This document shows, piece by piece, positions 13,800 to 25,999 of a stretch of 64,000 nucleotides of DNA. The notes under the pieces were generated by a model. That model was given only the letters and a program-made list of their open reading frames with translations. It ran no database searches and was not told where the DNA came from. The stretch lies in assembly GCA_021234155.1 (NCBI GenBank), contig JAJEKV010000093.1:3098398-3162397 (forward strand), written 5' to 3'. The stretch comes from Isoetes taiwanensis (taxonomy: Eukaryota; Streptophyta; Lycopodiopsida; Isoetales; Isoetaceae). Made by a program: the position numbers and the translations under genes. Position 1 is the first letter of the stretch; each line of letters opens with the position of its first letter.

Positions 13800-16700
13800 T
13801 AATATTCGGTTCACTCTGGCAACGCAACAGCCTTCTAATAAACCTTCTACGCAACAACCTATCTTGTCTTCAAAGCTAACGGTCAATTGCCGAAAACGCA
13901 TTATTGCCTGCATCAGTCTTGAACAGGTCATCTCCACGAGCACAGTGTGAACAGTTTCGCAGCCTATCAGCCTAATAAACAGACCAGAAAGAACTCTCGA
14001 GGTTACCCCAAAACATGACTGGCGGAATAATATTATTTCGTTTCAAGATGCAATGTATGCCAATTTCATGCATGACGATGGAAACAAGAAAACCACCGCA
14101 CGGAATCTACCAAATGCAAGACGGATATCGCTAAAATACTTCAGAGTTCGTTACCCAAGCATGCAAGCCAAATCAGCTACTCATCATAGCACGCTCAGTC
14201 TCCACGCCAATGCCAACTCGGTAAGCTTTAGTTACCAAATGCTATAAGCAACACAAAAGGAAAAATTCAGCCAGTCGTTCACGCATTTTGCAATACCTCT
14301 ACCGTGCCAGCTTCGGGCGATGTATTTTGGGCCCGATTCATAAAGCAGCCTTACGTGGGTCACCTTCAGCTGTTGAGTCAACCAGACAGCCGGCACAAGC
14401 GCCAGAGGCTCAGGTGGACAAAACGACGTTCCTCGTTGATTATGCCCGCTTCATTGGTGAGCAACCAACAAAGTACTCAAACATTACTAACCACGAAGAA
14501 ATAAGTTGGCCTGGCACAGTGAATTAACGACGGTCGAGTTAACAGCCTTCGAAGGTTATTCGGAATGCATACAGTACTACAGACGAAGCGGCAACAGTAA
14601 ATAAACCGATAGCATGAACCGCTTTAGTCGCCTGGTTTCGTTTGCAGTCCTTTCATCGCGAACCTTAAGACAGCACCAGAAAAATAGAAGTTCAAAACCA
14701 GTCTCTGGTTTCGTTGTTATCAAGGGTTCGAATCCGCGACAGACGGACACGCCTTCGGTATCCCGTCATCGCCAACAATAACATCGAATCTCGTCATTTT
14801 CGGCACTCAGCCTGCCATCCACGAACTTAGCAAACGAGCATCAAAGAACCAACATGTCGACACGTTGCGCATCGGGTCAACAAACAGCAGAATAAACAAA
14901 ATGATCATTTCTCGCTCACTTCTTCTGCCGTATCACCCGCATTGCTGTCATGGGTCACTTCCGTCAGCATCGGTTCAGAAGCACTGTTTCGTGCCAGCAA
15001 AAATGTAAATGTGCATCGGGAACAAAGTTTTCCCGAGAACAACGATGCGCCAAAGATCCTGCCGTTGGCGTTATTAACCCGGCATCTTCACATCAAAGAG
15101 CTGGCAATAACGCTATCAGGCAACCACATCATTTGGAATCATAACATCCTATCGTTCACAAGCATTGCCCATATGACCATTTAGTAAAACAAGGCACCGA
15201 GTTGGGTTATTGTTCAGCATTTTCGTGCCATCAAAGACGGCACAGGCGGCTCCGTAGTCCGGTCATTCCATAAAGCGGCTGGCGAAAACTACGACGTCTT
15301 CAATAATACAGCCGTCGTCATAACAAAGAGTCATAAAGCAAAAATAATGCGCACGCCATGATTAAAATCGTCAATCATCATTTCGGACACGGCGGTACTG
15401 GTCATGGGTCAATGTGCCACACGAACAGATGATGCCGCAAATTTCATTTTGAAGAGATTGCTTAGTGTTTGTGTTGGTGCCACCTCTGCCCGAGCAATTT
15501 GATCAGTATCACATGGCCACAACAGAGCCGGTCACTGGTTTGCCGGAATAACATACAATACAGAAGACGTCGTGATTGACGCCGAAAATAACTACCATTA
15601 CGGCACAGTCCGTAGTTCCTTGAAAACTTTCAAATTTTCCGCCTCTTTCCTTCCGATCACAGGTGTTGAATTCAGTAACCTTCATTTTGTCTCTTTCAGT
15701 CTTCAGCAGCAGCGGGCAAGTCATTGTAGTTCAGTACGCCTGAGGTGTACTGCCAAAATGGTGCCACAATATCAGAATACTTTCATCCATATTACAAGTA
15801 AAGGAGTCATCACAGTTCGCCCTCTGCCGATGTTCGATATCTCTGTTGGCCTTCATTCCAAAGCCAAAGTTTTCTCTTTTCCGTTATTTACTACGTATAC
15901 CAAAATTTCATTGCATACCAGCATCAGCTGGTACGCCGCATTGAAACATTATCGTTACATCCATTTGTCTTCAGGATTTTCACGATCTCGCCACAATTGT
16001 CTCTTAAGAAATCATCACTGGCGCAGGCAATCGTTGGTCTCTTTGACATTCTTGTGAATATCATATTGGCCATATGCAGTTATGCTTCGATGTTTAACGC
16101 GAAACCCGCTATGCCTGAGTTAATGATAAACATCTAAATTCAAGATGAAAATACCCCACAAGACGGCTTTTGCGATGGAATAGCATAACGCCGCTACCTC
16201 GATCATAAACCAGCAGAAATGCTCATATATCTCGGAATAATGGTCAACGATTAGCAAGCGTATTTTCTCACTGGTCATCTGGCGATTGTGCCACTAATAA
16301 CGCTGGTTGGGGAAAACGCTTGTTCACTTTCTCACATTCACGCAACAAATGGGAATATTTCTGTTCACTTACCGCTGTAAATTTTCAACACCAAAATTAT
16401 CATACCATCATGTCACATTAGATCATGGAAGACAATAGCCTACCCAACAGTTTTCTGTTCGTACCTAGTATCAATTCGGGACGGAAAATGGTTTCACTGA
16501 ACAGGGCTACCACAACAGAGATGGTCAACTATGTTAAAACACTCAAAAGAGCAGAGCTCCTCGACTTCAGCAACAATGAGCGCACCGATATTTCATGACA
16601 GCATCTCCGTCATCTTCATATAATATTTATCATTCATCATTTTCTCAAATGCTTAATCAGATGACAAGCGTATTGCTCAACATAACATAGCCACCATGTT

Positions 16701-17430
16701 AAACAGTAATCTCGGTCAGATAATAACAATATTCAGCAGCATTGTAACAAAGCTCAAAGCTATCTTCATGAGCAGGAACATGACCATGGACGAATAACCA
16801 GGAAATTAATACGTTCAATAGTGGGTCTCGGTCTATTTCAACAGGGAAATTGTTGCCCGTTGGCGAAACAAAAGTTATCTGGGGTTAAAAGTCGTATGCA
16901 AACGATATTCGCATCAGGCCGTGCGCCAGTTCTAATATTGTGCCAGACGATTCAAGCCACCGCCGCAAAAGCAGCATATTCAGTCTTCAGCGCAAAGCGC
17001 CGCAGCACAGATCAGCATAGTACCGAAAACACAGAATGACAGTTCACCGCAGAAGCTCATCGGTGCCAAACACCATCACCGCAACACAGCTTCAGCCATA
17101 CCCATACCGTACACCAACGATCTATGTCAGAATAAGATTTATCCGTGCCAGAAAATGCAGAATATCAGCAGTCACCAACACGAGCCACGCCACGAATACA
17201 CCACAAAAATGAATGAAACAATAACATGGCGTATCGGCCTGACAGGCAGCGGTCCAAGCCGAGAAGGGCACAATGCCGGGTATTTGGGTCAGCAACCTTC
17301 ATCGGTGCTGCAAACGACGGCTGACACTACTGGCAATGCCGGTGAGCTCGCAGAAAGCAGCCAAGCTCAGCCGCACTTCTCTGAATGTTCGCGTCAGCGG
17401 GCCAGAATATTCTTCATGACCATGCCGGCG
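13800..17430 (-). pseudogene. Degraded mirror copy of the FAD synthase-like gene
   Basis: Two strong anchors lie here. Bases 14,310-14,420 mirror the exon at 35,898-36,050, with a 17-base exact run at 14,372-14,388. Bases 17,248-17,330 mirror the first exon, 31,848-31,948. Their 2.9-kb separation corresponds to 4.1 kb on the right, so about 29% is lost. There are no usable frames. The limits are interpolated. Confidence 0.8.
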
Positions 17431-20400
17431 AGGTGAGCGAGGAAAACAGCCTTTGGCGAATGTTAACGTACCGAAGTAAGCAGCAAGCTCGCAAAGACTT
17501 TACCACGCAAAATAAACCAGCCGTTAAATACGTTTAAGCAAACAACCGGTCAGCGCTCGGCAGTGGTACTTCAGTTCGGTTGATACAAACGAAGACAATC
17601 AGGTAGTATGGGGGGACAGAGAAGCATAACGCTTAGCGCTTATTTCATTATTCAAAGGAGCGTTGCCGTCGGGCCTCGCGATGGGAGAACGCCCGGACTT
17701 TCTATTCGTTGTTTTTGAATGCAGAAAAGAGCACGAATGCCTATACGTCAGAGTCAGCTGTCGGATGGATTCGCTTGAAGCCGCTAAGGAGCCGCAATGG
17801 TTTGTGAAGAGGAAAACGACGATGCGTGTTATACGAATGAATCCTCTCATCACCGCTGCGAGCCGCCGATGTTAAAGTGATGGGTGACACTGAATGCCGC
17901 TTGGTCGCTGAGTTTGCAAGTTCATGTATTATTTAGAGGTATATGCCATGTTTACCTGGTTTCGACATTACGTAAAGACACGCGATACGCGCCACTGGCG
18001 AAAGCGTTTTCAACGCTGAGCCAGCAAGTTGCCGGGTCGTTATTGCTGAATACTGACTCCAAAAATTTCATGACTTCATGGTAATCACGACATAGGCAAG
18101 ATGACATACCGTTATCGTCAGCAGCCTTCAAGTCAGCGTCAACAAAGCCTCCTTGCCCATTGCCATCGTCATTACAGTAATCGCCATTGCCCAGTAAATT
18201 TACGCGCTGTTGCACTTCGTTCTACTCCACATCAACTCAAAGACAACACAAAAAGCGAAAGCAGCCGAGCAGCCGGAAGCCGGTGAAAGTTTCAAAGTCG
18301 CACAATCGGTTTTCTAACAGAAAAACAATGGTCGTGTTTCTGATATGAAGAAAATTCAGTAACATGATAACCGTTTGCCAGCGAGGCGGACAATGTTAGG
18401 CCCTGCCGGTTACGCCAGTCAAAGAGAATCGAAATAACGAACAATACCATTACGGGATGGTCGATGTGCAAAGACATCAACCAGGGACAATACCTTTGCC
18501 CAAACGGGGATCAGGACGAGCGTGGTTGCTTTCAGACTAACAACTTCGCTGTAAACTTTCCTCTTCGACTACCTATCAAATCTAAAGCCAGTCCACGTAT
18601 GCGGCGTTATGGCAGCAGAAGCAGAGCGATTAACCCAGAGCAAAAATATCATTGTAATGCATAAGCGTTCCATCGCCTATTCCCAGGCACCTGGTAATGA
18701 AACCGTTTGATGATGGCTATTCATTTCAAAGTTTTTAAGATGTAATCAACGACAATAAAGAGTTTTTCGTCGCAACCGCATAAAAGTGAATATCTACTGA
18801 AGCTCAAAATCAGTAATGACGGATAAAGCCTGATATCTGAAGCAAGCAACCCTTCGGGTTGTTGAAGCCGCCGAAGGCAAAACAACACGCAGACGTGCAG
18901 TTGCAGTAAAAGAATTAAAAGCATTTATAAAGCCTATCAACAAAGCCTTTCGTAGCATCATCGTCAGATGAATGCGAGAAAGCTCGTCAAAAGATATTGA
19001 TCACGCCAGGTTATGAACATCAGTACCTTGGTTCACTCCTCACTTTCACAAATCGGTGATGCTCCAAATCTTTAGACCAACGGTTAATCAGTCTCCCGAT
19101 AAAGTTAGACCGTACAGCGTCGCAGTTAGCTGGGCGTGCCAAACATTCAAAATGTAACTTCCCATATTTTCACATAGCTCAGACACGAAAGCTACAGGGT
19201 TACGCACAAAAGTATTTTGCCAGTTTAAGGGCAACCCCGTCTTCATGCAAGTCATTAGCGCCAGAGCACCAAACATGCCGAACTGTCTCTCAGCAGCCAC
19301 GCTCGTTGTCAGCCGAAATGCGATCTAACGCTGGCGAGCCGTTTATCGAGCCTGATTGTCTACAGTTATACCAGCCACGATAGGTTTGTTCCTTAGTTCT
19401 TTCATTTTCCCAGCGTTAAGAACAGCAAAACAAAGAATATGCAAAACCCATCGATCAACTCAATAACATAACGCACCGGACAGTTTTCTTTGCCACCAAT
19501 CACGATTGCACCTTCAAATTGCTCGGTCAGACGCCGTACATTAGAGTTACGTCGGAAGTATTAAATGCGCATTGTGCGTAGTTTGCGTCGCCAGTTCGTT
19601 TTATTGTCACATTGCCTAGAGTTAATCATTTCTCATTTGACAAAAGTGCTGCTATACGTATACAGATAGTATCGTGATAAAGCACCCGGCGCATTTCCTA
19701 CGTCTACAAACCCAGAGCGCATTCTGGGATGCAATTGATTTTAAGTCTACTTAGAGTCTCGTTTATTGAGTTTTCAGCATTGGCGACGAAACCATAAGCC
19801 TTTTGGTATTGAAGACAGAATGCCGACGTAAACCTTTGATCGACATCTTACTCAACACAATTACTACCATTTCGCAGGTATTGCTGTTCACCGCGAATCT
19901 ATCATATGCTGGCTCATATCGAAGTTCGTCTTCATCTAGTTTAGCGTTCAAAGTCGGCCTGTCATCTTCTATCGCAACCTCGGCAACTGGCACAGAATTA
20001 CCAGCCATCTGTTTCAACAGCGTAGTCTCCGCTAGTGAGTTTATTAACTTCCCATACATTATACAACAATATCACGATAGTATCACGCATGGATTACTGA
20101 CCGGTTAATACTACATACACCTCGCCGAATTACCGTTCGCAACGGGGTCGGGATCTCCACATGCCAATGCCGCACCGCTTTTCGCTACGTTACTTTACCC
20201 TCGGTCAGATATGCTGCACTTCGGACAGTCGTTTGTTCAACCCAGCACTCGCTTAACCGACAGAATATTGTGCTGGGGTGGGGATACTTCTCCTCGGTGA
20301 AACATGCCCACTGGTCATATTGTATCATTTACACCTTCTGAGCCTTCGTTTCACTTCAACAATGCGACAACCTTGCAAGGCGCTTCAGCGATGACATTAT

Positions 20401-21759
20401 GGGATAAACAGGTCAACAGCCTTTCAACAGCCAGTATGCATGTCATTCCCGTCAGCATGTTACTGCTCTGCTGTTCGCGAGTCGGGCCTTTTTGGTGCCA
20501 CTTTCGCGGGCCTCTTTCAATGGTGTTGCAGATTATGGGACTGGCTGTTGTTATCAAATATGATGAAGGTGCTCAACACGCTAATAAAGTTAGCGCGCCA
20601 GGTCTCATGGATCATTAACTACGGAAATAATTTTCGAGCACAGCCATTCGCGATATAAGATTCGAGCGTAAAACTCGGTTTCACAGCTGTACTTTCATTC
20701 AGATCGTAGATACAGCAAGCATTACCAGTCTGGCGGCTGAATAAGTCAGTCGAAGTTGTTCGGGTCTCCAGCGCCCTTTAATGAACAGTCCTTCACTGCG
20801 GCGGAATTTGGCAATAGCGAAGCGACGCCACTGCCGTTATTTAGCGTCAAGCGTGTTTAAGATTGCCAGTAAAATGGCACCAATATCGCCAAAGCTAGCA
20901 TTCCAAGTTTAGTATATGTTCACAGATCAAAACCGCCCACATCTCTAATTCACGAGAAACCGGCACGCTAAATGTTTCGAAAATACGGTATATTGAGCCA
21001 CGAAATACCTTTCATAAGCGTATTAATGCAGATACTGCCATTACTTCCTCGATATGTTTCCGTCATTTTGGTCAGACAGCTAATGGCATTTTGTTCTAAA
21101 CTCGTTCTTCATCGCGACTTGAGCACGGCAGGGCAACGAAAACATAGCAACAGCAGACAACGAACTTCGAGTTTCACATAAACAATACAGCCCGATTCAC
21201 CAAACAGTTCAACTTCTGATGAGTCGCCGAAGATCGGTCGATGTCCGACTCAATTCCATTCGATTCCTCAAGTTAGAAACCGCACCAAAGCCTGCATACA
21301 ATGTCGATCACCACGTTGACGTTAAAGTTTGACTTCGAGTTTTCAAATATGCGAGAGGAAGTCGCGGCTGATCACCTTTGAAGTCGTGTTAGCTTTATAG
21401 AACGTAAAGCCCGCTGGTTACGCAACAATTTCCACCGGTTTCGCTGTCTCTACCCGCTTCACAACACGCGTCGCATATGGTTCAGCAACGCCAGTACGTA
21501 GAGCCGTGGTGCCTATCCGATAACGCGGTTTTCGCATTACGCCATGTGACCATTCATAAATATCTTCGAAGTTCAACATACCGGGAAGATCGACACTCAT
21601 CCCCACGGTCCCGACACCTGAAACGTTAACTATTGCGTATCGACATCTATTCGTATTCCAAGCTCCATAAGCATAGTTCGGTCGTCGAAAAAGAAAAAAA
21701 CATTCGCACAAGCAGCGTCTGCGCATAACCAATGCCAGCGCCCGACCGGAGACGCCGAT

Positions 21760-23200
21760 CAAGGGAGAAAGATTTACCGTGTCTTCTGGACGTCGCAGGA
21801 TGTAGGCAGCCTGGGGATCGCTGTTTTGAAGTCGTTTAAAAGCCAGAGCTGCCGAAGTCACGGCCAGCCGATGCATGCAGCCGACCGGGCCGCATGTTTG
21901 GCGCTCCAGCTCCCGACGCACCTTCCCGCTGTCTTTCATCGAATTGCGCCGGAGCAGTTGAGCTGTGCTCATTCAAATGATTCAGCCGAGTCGAATGACA
22001 GCAGCGGGGCGTTGTTCAGCAACAGGTAACGATTACGGGTCGGAGAGATGACGGCACAAAGGTCAACTTCTGCTGAAGAGTGCTCAACCCAGCAAAAATC
22101 GTGATTCAGAGTCGACGAAATGTTCACTAGCAAAGACTACGCGAGCAGTTATCCAGCCTAACGAGCCAGCCACTGCCCGCTGAGATCAGGATGGAATTAG
22201 CGGTATGACTAAAAGCCGACGGCGCTATAATGTCATTAACCTGAAGGTGCCGACGTAATAAGAAAGGCATTGGCGGCTGGTTACATCCGGACGACTTCCG
22301 GGTCGTGAGGTCGATTCACGAGTGCATTTGCCCTCAATCCAGCTGAGAAGCGATTAAGACAACTATTATGACGAAAGCATGATTCTCACATAGCAGCATT
22401 TGCCACATTCACCGTGAGAAACCGCCGGAGTTCACGCTGGTCTGGCGGTGAAGAGGCCCAAGCAAGGGACACGCGACAAAATCACTGGGTCGGTGTCATG
22501 ACAAAACATTTATAGATTAAGAACGGCACGCCCTTTCAATCCAGAAAAACGACCGTGATTCTTTCTGATAGCGGATGATGGCAACACGCGAAACTTCGCG
22601 CACATCCGCCTGCAGACAATAGCACTACGACCGCCAGCGTACTTTAAAAGTCAGCAGCGCACCTGGGTAACACGAAATTTTGAACATTAATGCCAGGATT
22701 CCTCAACTGTTAAAGTTCGCGCTGTTGGTTACCTGATGTCAGCGGCAAAATACCGTACGGGTTTCCGACTTCTAAGTCAGGAAGCAGAAGAAATGGCCAT
22801 TGGTCACCGCGCGAAACAACACACGTTAAACCACCGACAGCCTTCGTTACCGTGACGACATGTTTGAAATGCTGCCTGCAAGTTCCGCTCAACACCAGTC
22901 GCGGCACATTGTGAGAATTGCCGAAGATGCGAAGCCGGCGACATCAAAGACAGACTTCTTAGTGCAATATTGGAATTCGTCATCTGTGAAGGCTTGAAAG
23001 GATTCCTCCAGTTCGCTAAAACAAAGACACAAAGAAGATTATGTCCGCCAGACAAGATGTGACCAAAAACACTCTCGAGCCAGCCACCGCTTATTCACGC
23101 AAACCAAGAAATACCGAATGATAGCTCAATACGAAGTTATGTTGGTTGGAATCGCGAAAATACGTCATATGATGGTGGAAGCTTAAGAAGGGAGTTATTG
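21760..23200 (+). pseudogene. Degraded mirror copy of the transposase-like region (24.15-26.0 kb)
   Basis: Bases 22,973-23,025 mirror 24,390-24,445, sharing the core TCATCTG(T)GAAGGCTTG. The 184-codon ORF at 21,418-21,972 (minus) falls just beside and across this region and has no support as a gene. The limits are interpolated. Confidence 0.65.
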
Positions 23201-23559
23201 TCAGTTAAATTAGTTATTGGAGATTGGCGGTCGCTGGCATTTCGACGCAGAAGCCAGACGGTCGATAGTTAGCAGCACAACCTGGTAAGGGAGCCGGTAA
23301 CATACGATGGGATGAATCATAACGCCCCTGTTTCGGCAGCGGTTGCCAACGAATTGGTCGCCAGATCGCCTGTACAAACACTGAAGTCAGTAATTCGGCT
23401 CAACCGTTGCAGGCGGGCATTTTGCCTTCTTCGTCTTCATGTTGTGGTTAATCTCGAGAAATCCCCGGTTGAAATGGCCATTGAGGAAAGACGTTTGATA
23501 TGATGGGAATCACGGTATCTTTAGTGCGCAAGTCCATCAACTCAAACTGCTGCAGAGCA

Positions 23560-23690
23560 TAGAGTCATCTGGACATATCAGAACGTCGCAGCTCACGCCG
23601 GGGTGTATTTCCACCCGCCAAATCGGCCCCTGCACGCAGGCCACCGCAAACCTGTTCCATAGCGCAAAAAGACGGGCCCCACGCTTCCCG
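23560..23690. other. Turning point of the inverted duplication
   Basis: The innermost convincing arm match pairs 23,533-23,548 with 23,701-23,716, 16 bases that are exact reverse complements. Between them lie about 150 bases that contain the apex. A short hairpin (GGGTG at 23,601-23,605, CACCC at 23,612-23,616) and a small palindrome CCTGCACGCAGG at 23,639-23,650 sit in it. The exact switch base cannot be fixed because the left arm is so error-rich. Confidence 0.8.
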
Positions 23691-24150
23691 CAAAGAGCTT
23701 AGTTTGAGTTGATGGACCACTTTCTCATCAAGATCCCCCTCGCCATCATCCCCACTCAGGGATTCCCATCGTAAAATATCAAACGCCTTTCCTCAATACA
23801 GCCTGGTCCAGGGTTCTCGCTAGCGTCCACCACCTTGGAGAGCCTAAGAGGGTTCCACAAACCCCAAATGCCCTCCTCAGAAGTTGACAAAGATACGAAG
23901 AACCTTTGACTGGTGTTTACACATGTTACCCCGCTGACAGCCACAACATGACCACCTCGCTGGCAACCACTACCAAGTAAGGTAACCTGACATGTGTTCA
24001 TCCCATGCATCCATGTTCGCCCATACCTCTATTGTGCCTCGCCTTTATAATCCAGCCTATCTAACCTGCAGTTGTCGTGAATGCCACGCACACCAATAGT
24101 GGTCGCCTCTAACAATATGTTCTTGTTCATATGTTTGAAGCCATGTTCTT
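23640..24150. other. First ~0.5 kb right of the apex; no assignable gene
   Basis: This is clean-looking plant DNA and the first stretch of the right arm. A minus-strand open stretch of 84 codons (24,010-23,756) is present and could continue the transposase-like region to its right, but I recognise no motif in it. It has a recognisable but damaged mirror image at about 23,290-23,548. Confidence 0.4.
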
Positions 24151-25998
24151 CTTAAACCTATCATATATGTGGCTTTAACTGATTCGCTAACATGTAAAGT
24201 GCCCAATAAGCCGCTTCTCTTCTAAGGCATGCTTGAAAGTCCAAGCTTTTTTCTTCATGTGGAAATGGTAGGATTCTATCCCAAGATAGTTTCTTGGTTT
24301 GCATGAGGATAAACCTAGTGGTCAGAATCCTAAGGAGATGTTTTTGGTCCACATTCTGTCCATGGTATTATACCTTCAGATCTTTTATATTTTTGCTTGA
24401 ACTCGAGGGAGTTCCCCAAGCCTTCAGATGACAAGATTCCAAGTATGCCTCCCAAGTCTACCATCACCCCCACGTAGTGCCGCATATAATGTGCCCCAAC
24501 CACTTGGAACATCTTGGCCCTTTACTTCTTGTCCTTTCACTGCCACTAACATCTCAACCATTCACAAAGCACAGCACAAATTATCGTCAAGTGGGCTGCA
24601 CTTTCTCAGAAAAGCCTAATTTCAAAATTTTGCATCATCCACAATGAAGTGCTAGTTGGTGTCCATGGACCCAGAACTATGAATGTGTTGTTTTACAAAG
24701 AAGTGGAGCCATGGCTGCATCTCTTCTACTTCCTGACTAGAAGTCAAACCCATGCAATTGGCACACCATTTCCATGACCTGGCCAAACATACAGGCAGAG
24801 CAGAGACCTAGCAATGTACTTGGTCTTGAAGGTTGAATCCATAGTAACAAGATTATGCTTCATGTCTCCAAAAAGAATTTCATTTGAATGGAGTGATAAT
24901 AGCCTTAAAGTGAATGGCCCATTTTGATACAAGAATACACCTTGGTGTAGAGAACCCATAACCTAATGTCGAACATTTTGGATGTAGCAACCAAGTGTCT
25001 CTAGTAAAGTTTGGCGGTGAGATGTTGTATATACTTCATCCATATCAAGAATCGGGTCACCTGCTTTCCTCAAGCGAGGTTCATACATTCTCCTCCCAGC
25101 GCTCCAATCCTCCTCATGTTTTGTCATGACCCTGGAAAGTGTATTTTGATGCAAGAAATTCCTGCCCGCTGCTTCTTCACCTGATAGCCAGGCCACATGA
25201 ACTTGGTTTTCACACCAATTTTCACTTCCATGGCATGCCCGCTCTTTAATCAATATGTTTCATTCCCATAATAAGTTATCTTAATCCACTCGCCTCAAGT
25301 ATAATCATTAGTTGAAAGTGGTACATGCAACATGCTTGATGATGAGATCCTCGAACCTCTTACATTGAAGTTTCCATCCGACTTTAGCCACCAATGCCTT
25401 TATTCTCATTAAGCACTCTGATATGGGCCCTCGAGGTACTTTGACTATAAGCACACGCCAAGAGTCGCAATTCCATACCCTTAATTCCATCCACACCAAT
25501 CTCAAACAACAGGCATAAAAACGAATATTAACGGATAACACTCAATGTAGTGTCGCTAAGATGGGCATTTTCAATAATTTTCCTCTCGTATCCCCTCAAG
25601 TAGCTTTGAAGACCCTTGTAGAAGTGGTGCCAGGCCATCATAGTTCTCTTCCATTTATGAAATCATGTTCTGTTGCTTGAATGTGGCTGCGTGGAGAGAT
25701 TGGGTCACGCTTCCACCGCCATCGAATTATTTCATCATCAACTGGAGCCACATTTGGAATAGGCTTTAATAGCTTCTCACTTTCCAATTCGACGCTTTGG
25801 AGAAGGGACTAGTATGAGGATGTTAAATGCCCGTGAGCCGGAGCTCTAAACATGTTCGGTGATTCCATGCATTGCCAGGATCTTCAACTAGCTCTAACAA
25901 ACAAAGAGCTCAAACAAACGAATCCAAAGAACACCTACATCTATTACTTACATCCAAGAGGCTCCGTGAGAATGCTCCTCCATGATCGAAGCCGCCAC
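24150..25998 (-). pseudogene. Putative MULE/SWIM-type transposase-derived coding region, broken
   Basis: Read on minus, several open stretches in changing frames seem to form one coding region. A possible first exon begins with an ATG near 25,998 (MEEHSHGASW) followed by a GTAAGT donor. A middle stretch (24,959-24,744) contains VTMDSTFKTK followed by GVPIAWV. After a one-base frame change near 24,750 come LTSSQEVEEMQPWLHFF and then FIVDDAK near 24,640. In Mutator-like transposases and the plant SWIM zinc-finger proteins derived from them, a DSTFGT-type motif, a GIPVAW-type segment and a later IxDDA-type motif occur in this order and carry acidic residues of the DDE core. No SWIM zinc finger was found. 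The family call is inferred from short motifs, and stops remain in all frames. It could be a decayed transposon or a domesticated gene with consensus errors. Confidence 0.42.
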
Positions 25999-25999
25999 C

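Larger units (their letters stand above)
1..23620. repeat. Left arm of a ~33-kb inverted duplication; degraded reverse complement of 23.63-56.53 kb
   Basis: Read as reverse complement, this stretch aligns collinearly with the right part of the window. Anchors found by eye (left / right): 71-95 / 56,417-56,441; 6,668-6,688 / 46,959-46,980; 10,261-10,312 / 42,004-42,073; 14,310-14,420 / 35,930-36,045; 17,248-17,330 / 31,863-31,940; 21,690-21,720 / 26,060-26,090; 22,973-23,025 / 24,390-24,445; 23,478-23,548 / 23,701-23,796. The order is strictly mirrored, and left intervals are about 0.68-0.79 the length of their partners. Between short matches the copy is full of substitutions, insertions and especially deletions, and by eye it is richer in G+C. 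Exons, introns, LINEs and spacers are damaged alike, so selection did not shape it. The best reading is an unpolished fold-back read. No gene should be called here; the short ORFs are chance. Confidence 0.93.

Noticed and set aside
15572-16057. 161-codon plus-strand ORF
   Set aside because: It lies in the degraded image of the FAD synthase-like gene introns; no similarity to any frame of that gene.
21418-21972. 184-codon minus-strand ORF, the longest in the left arm
   Set aside because: No motif, and its mirrored partner region near 26 kb has no corresponding frame; it is a chance opening in noisy sequence.
1-23620. Bacterial contamination or a horizontally acquired bacterial block (higher G+C, GCC/CAGC-rich words)
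   Set aside because: No operon-like long ORFs exist, and the stretch aligns in mirror order with plant genes and LINEs on the right. The composition is explained by systematic base-calling errors.
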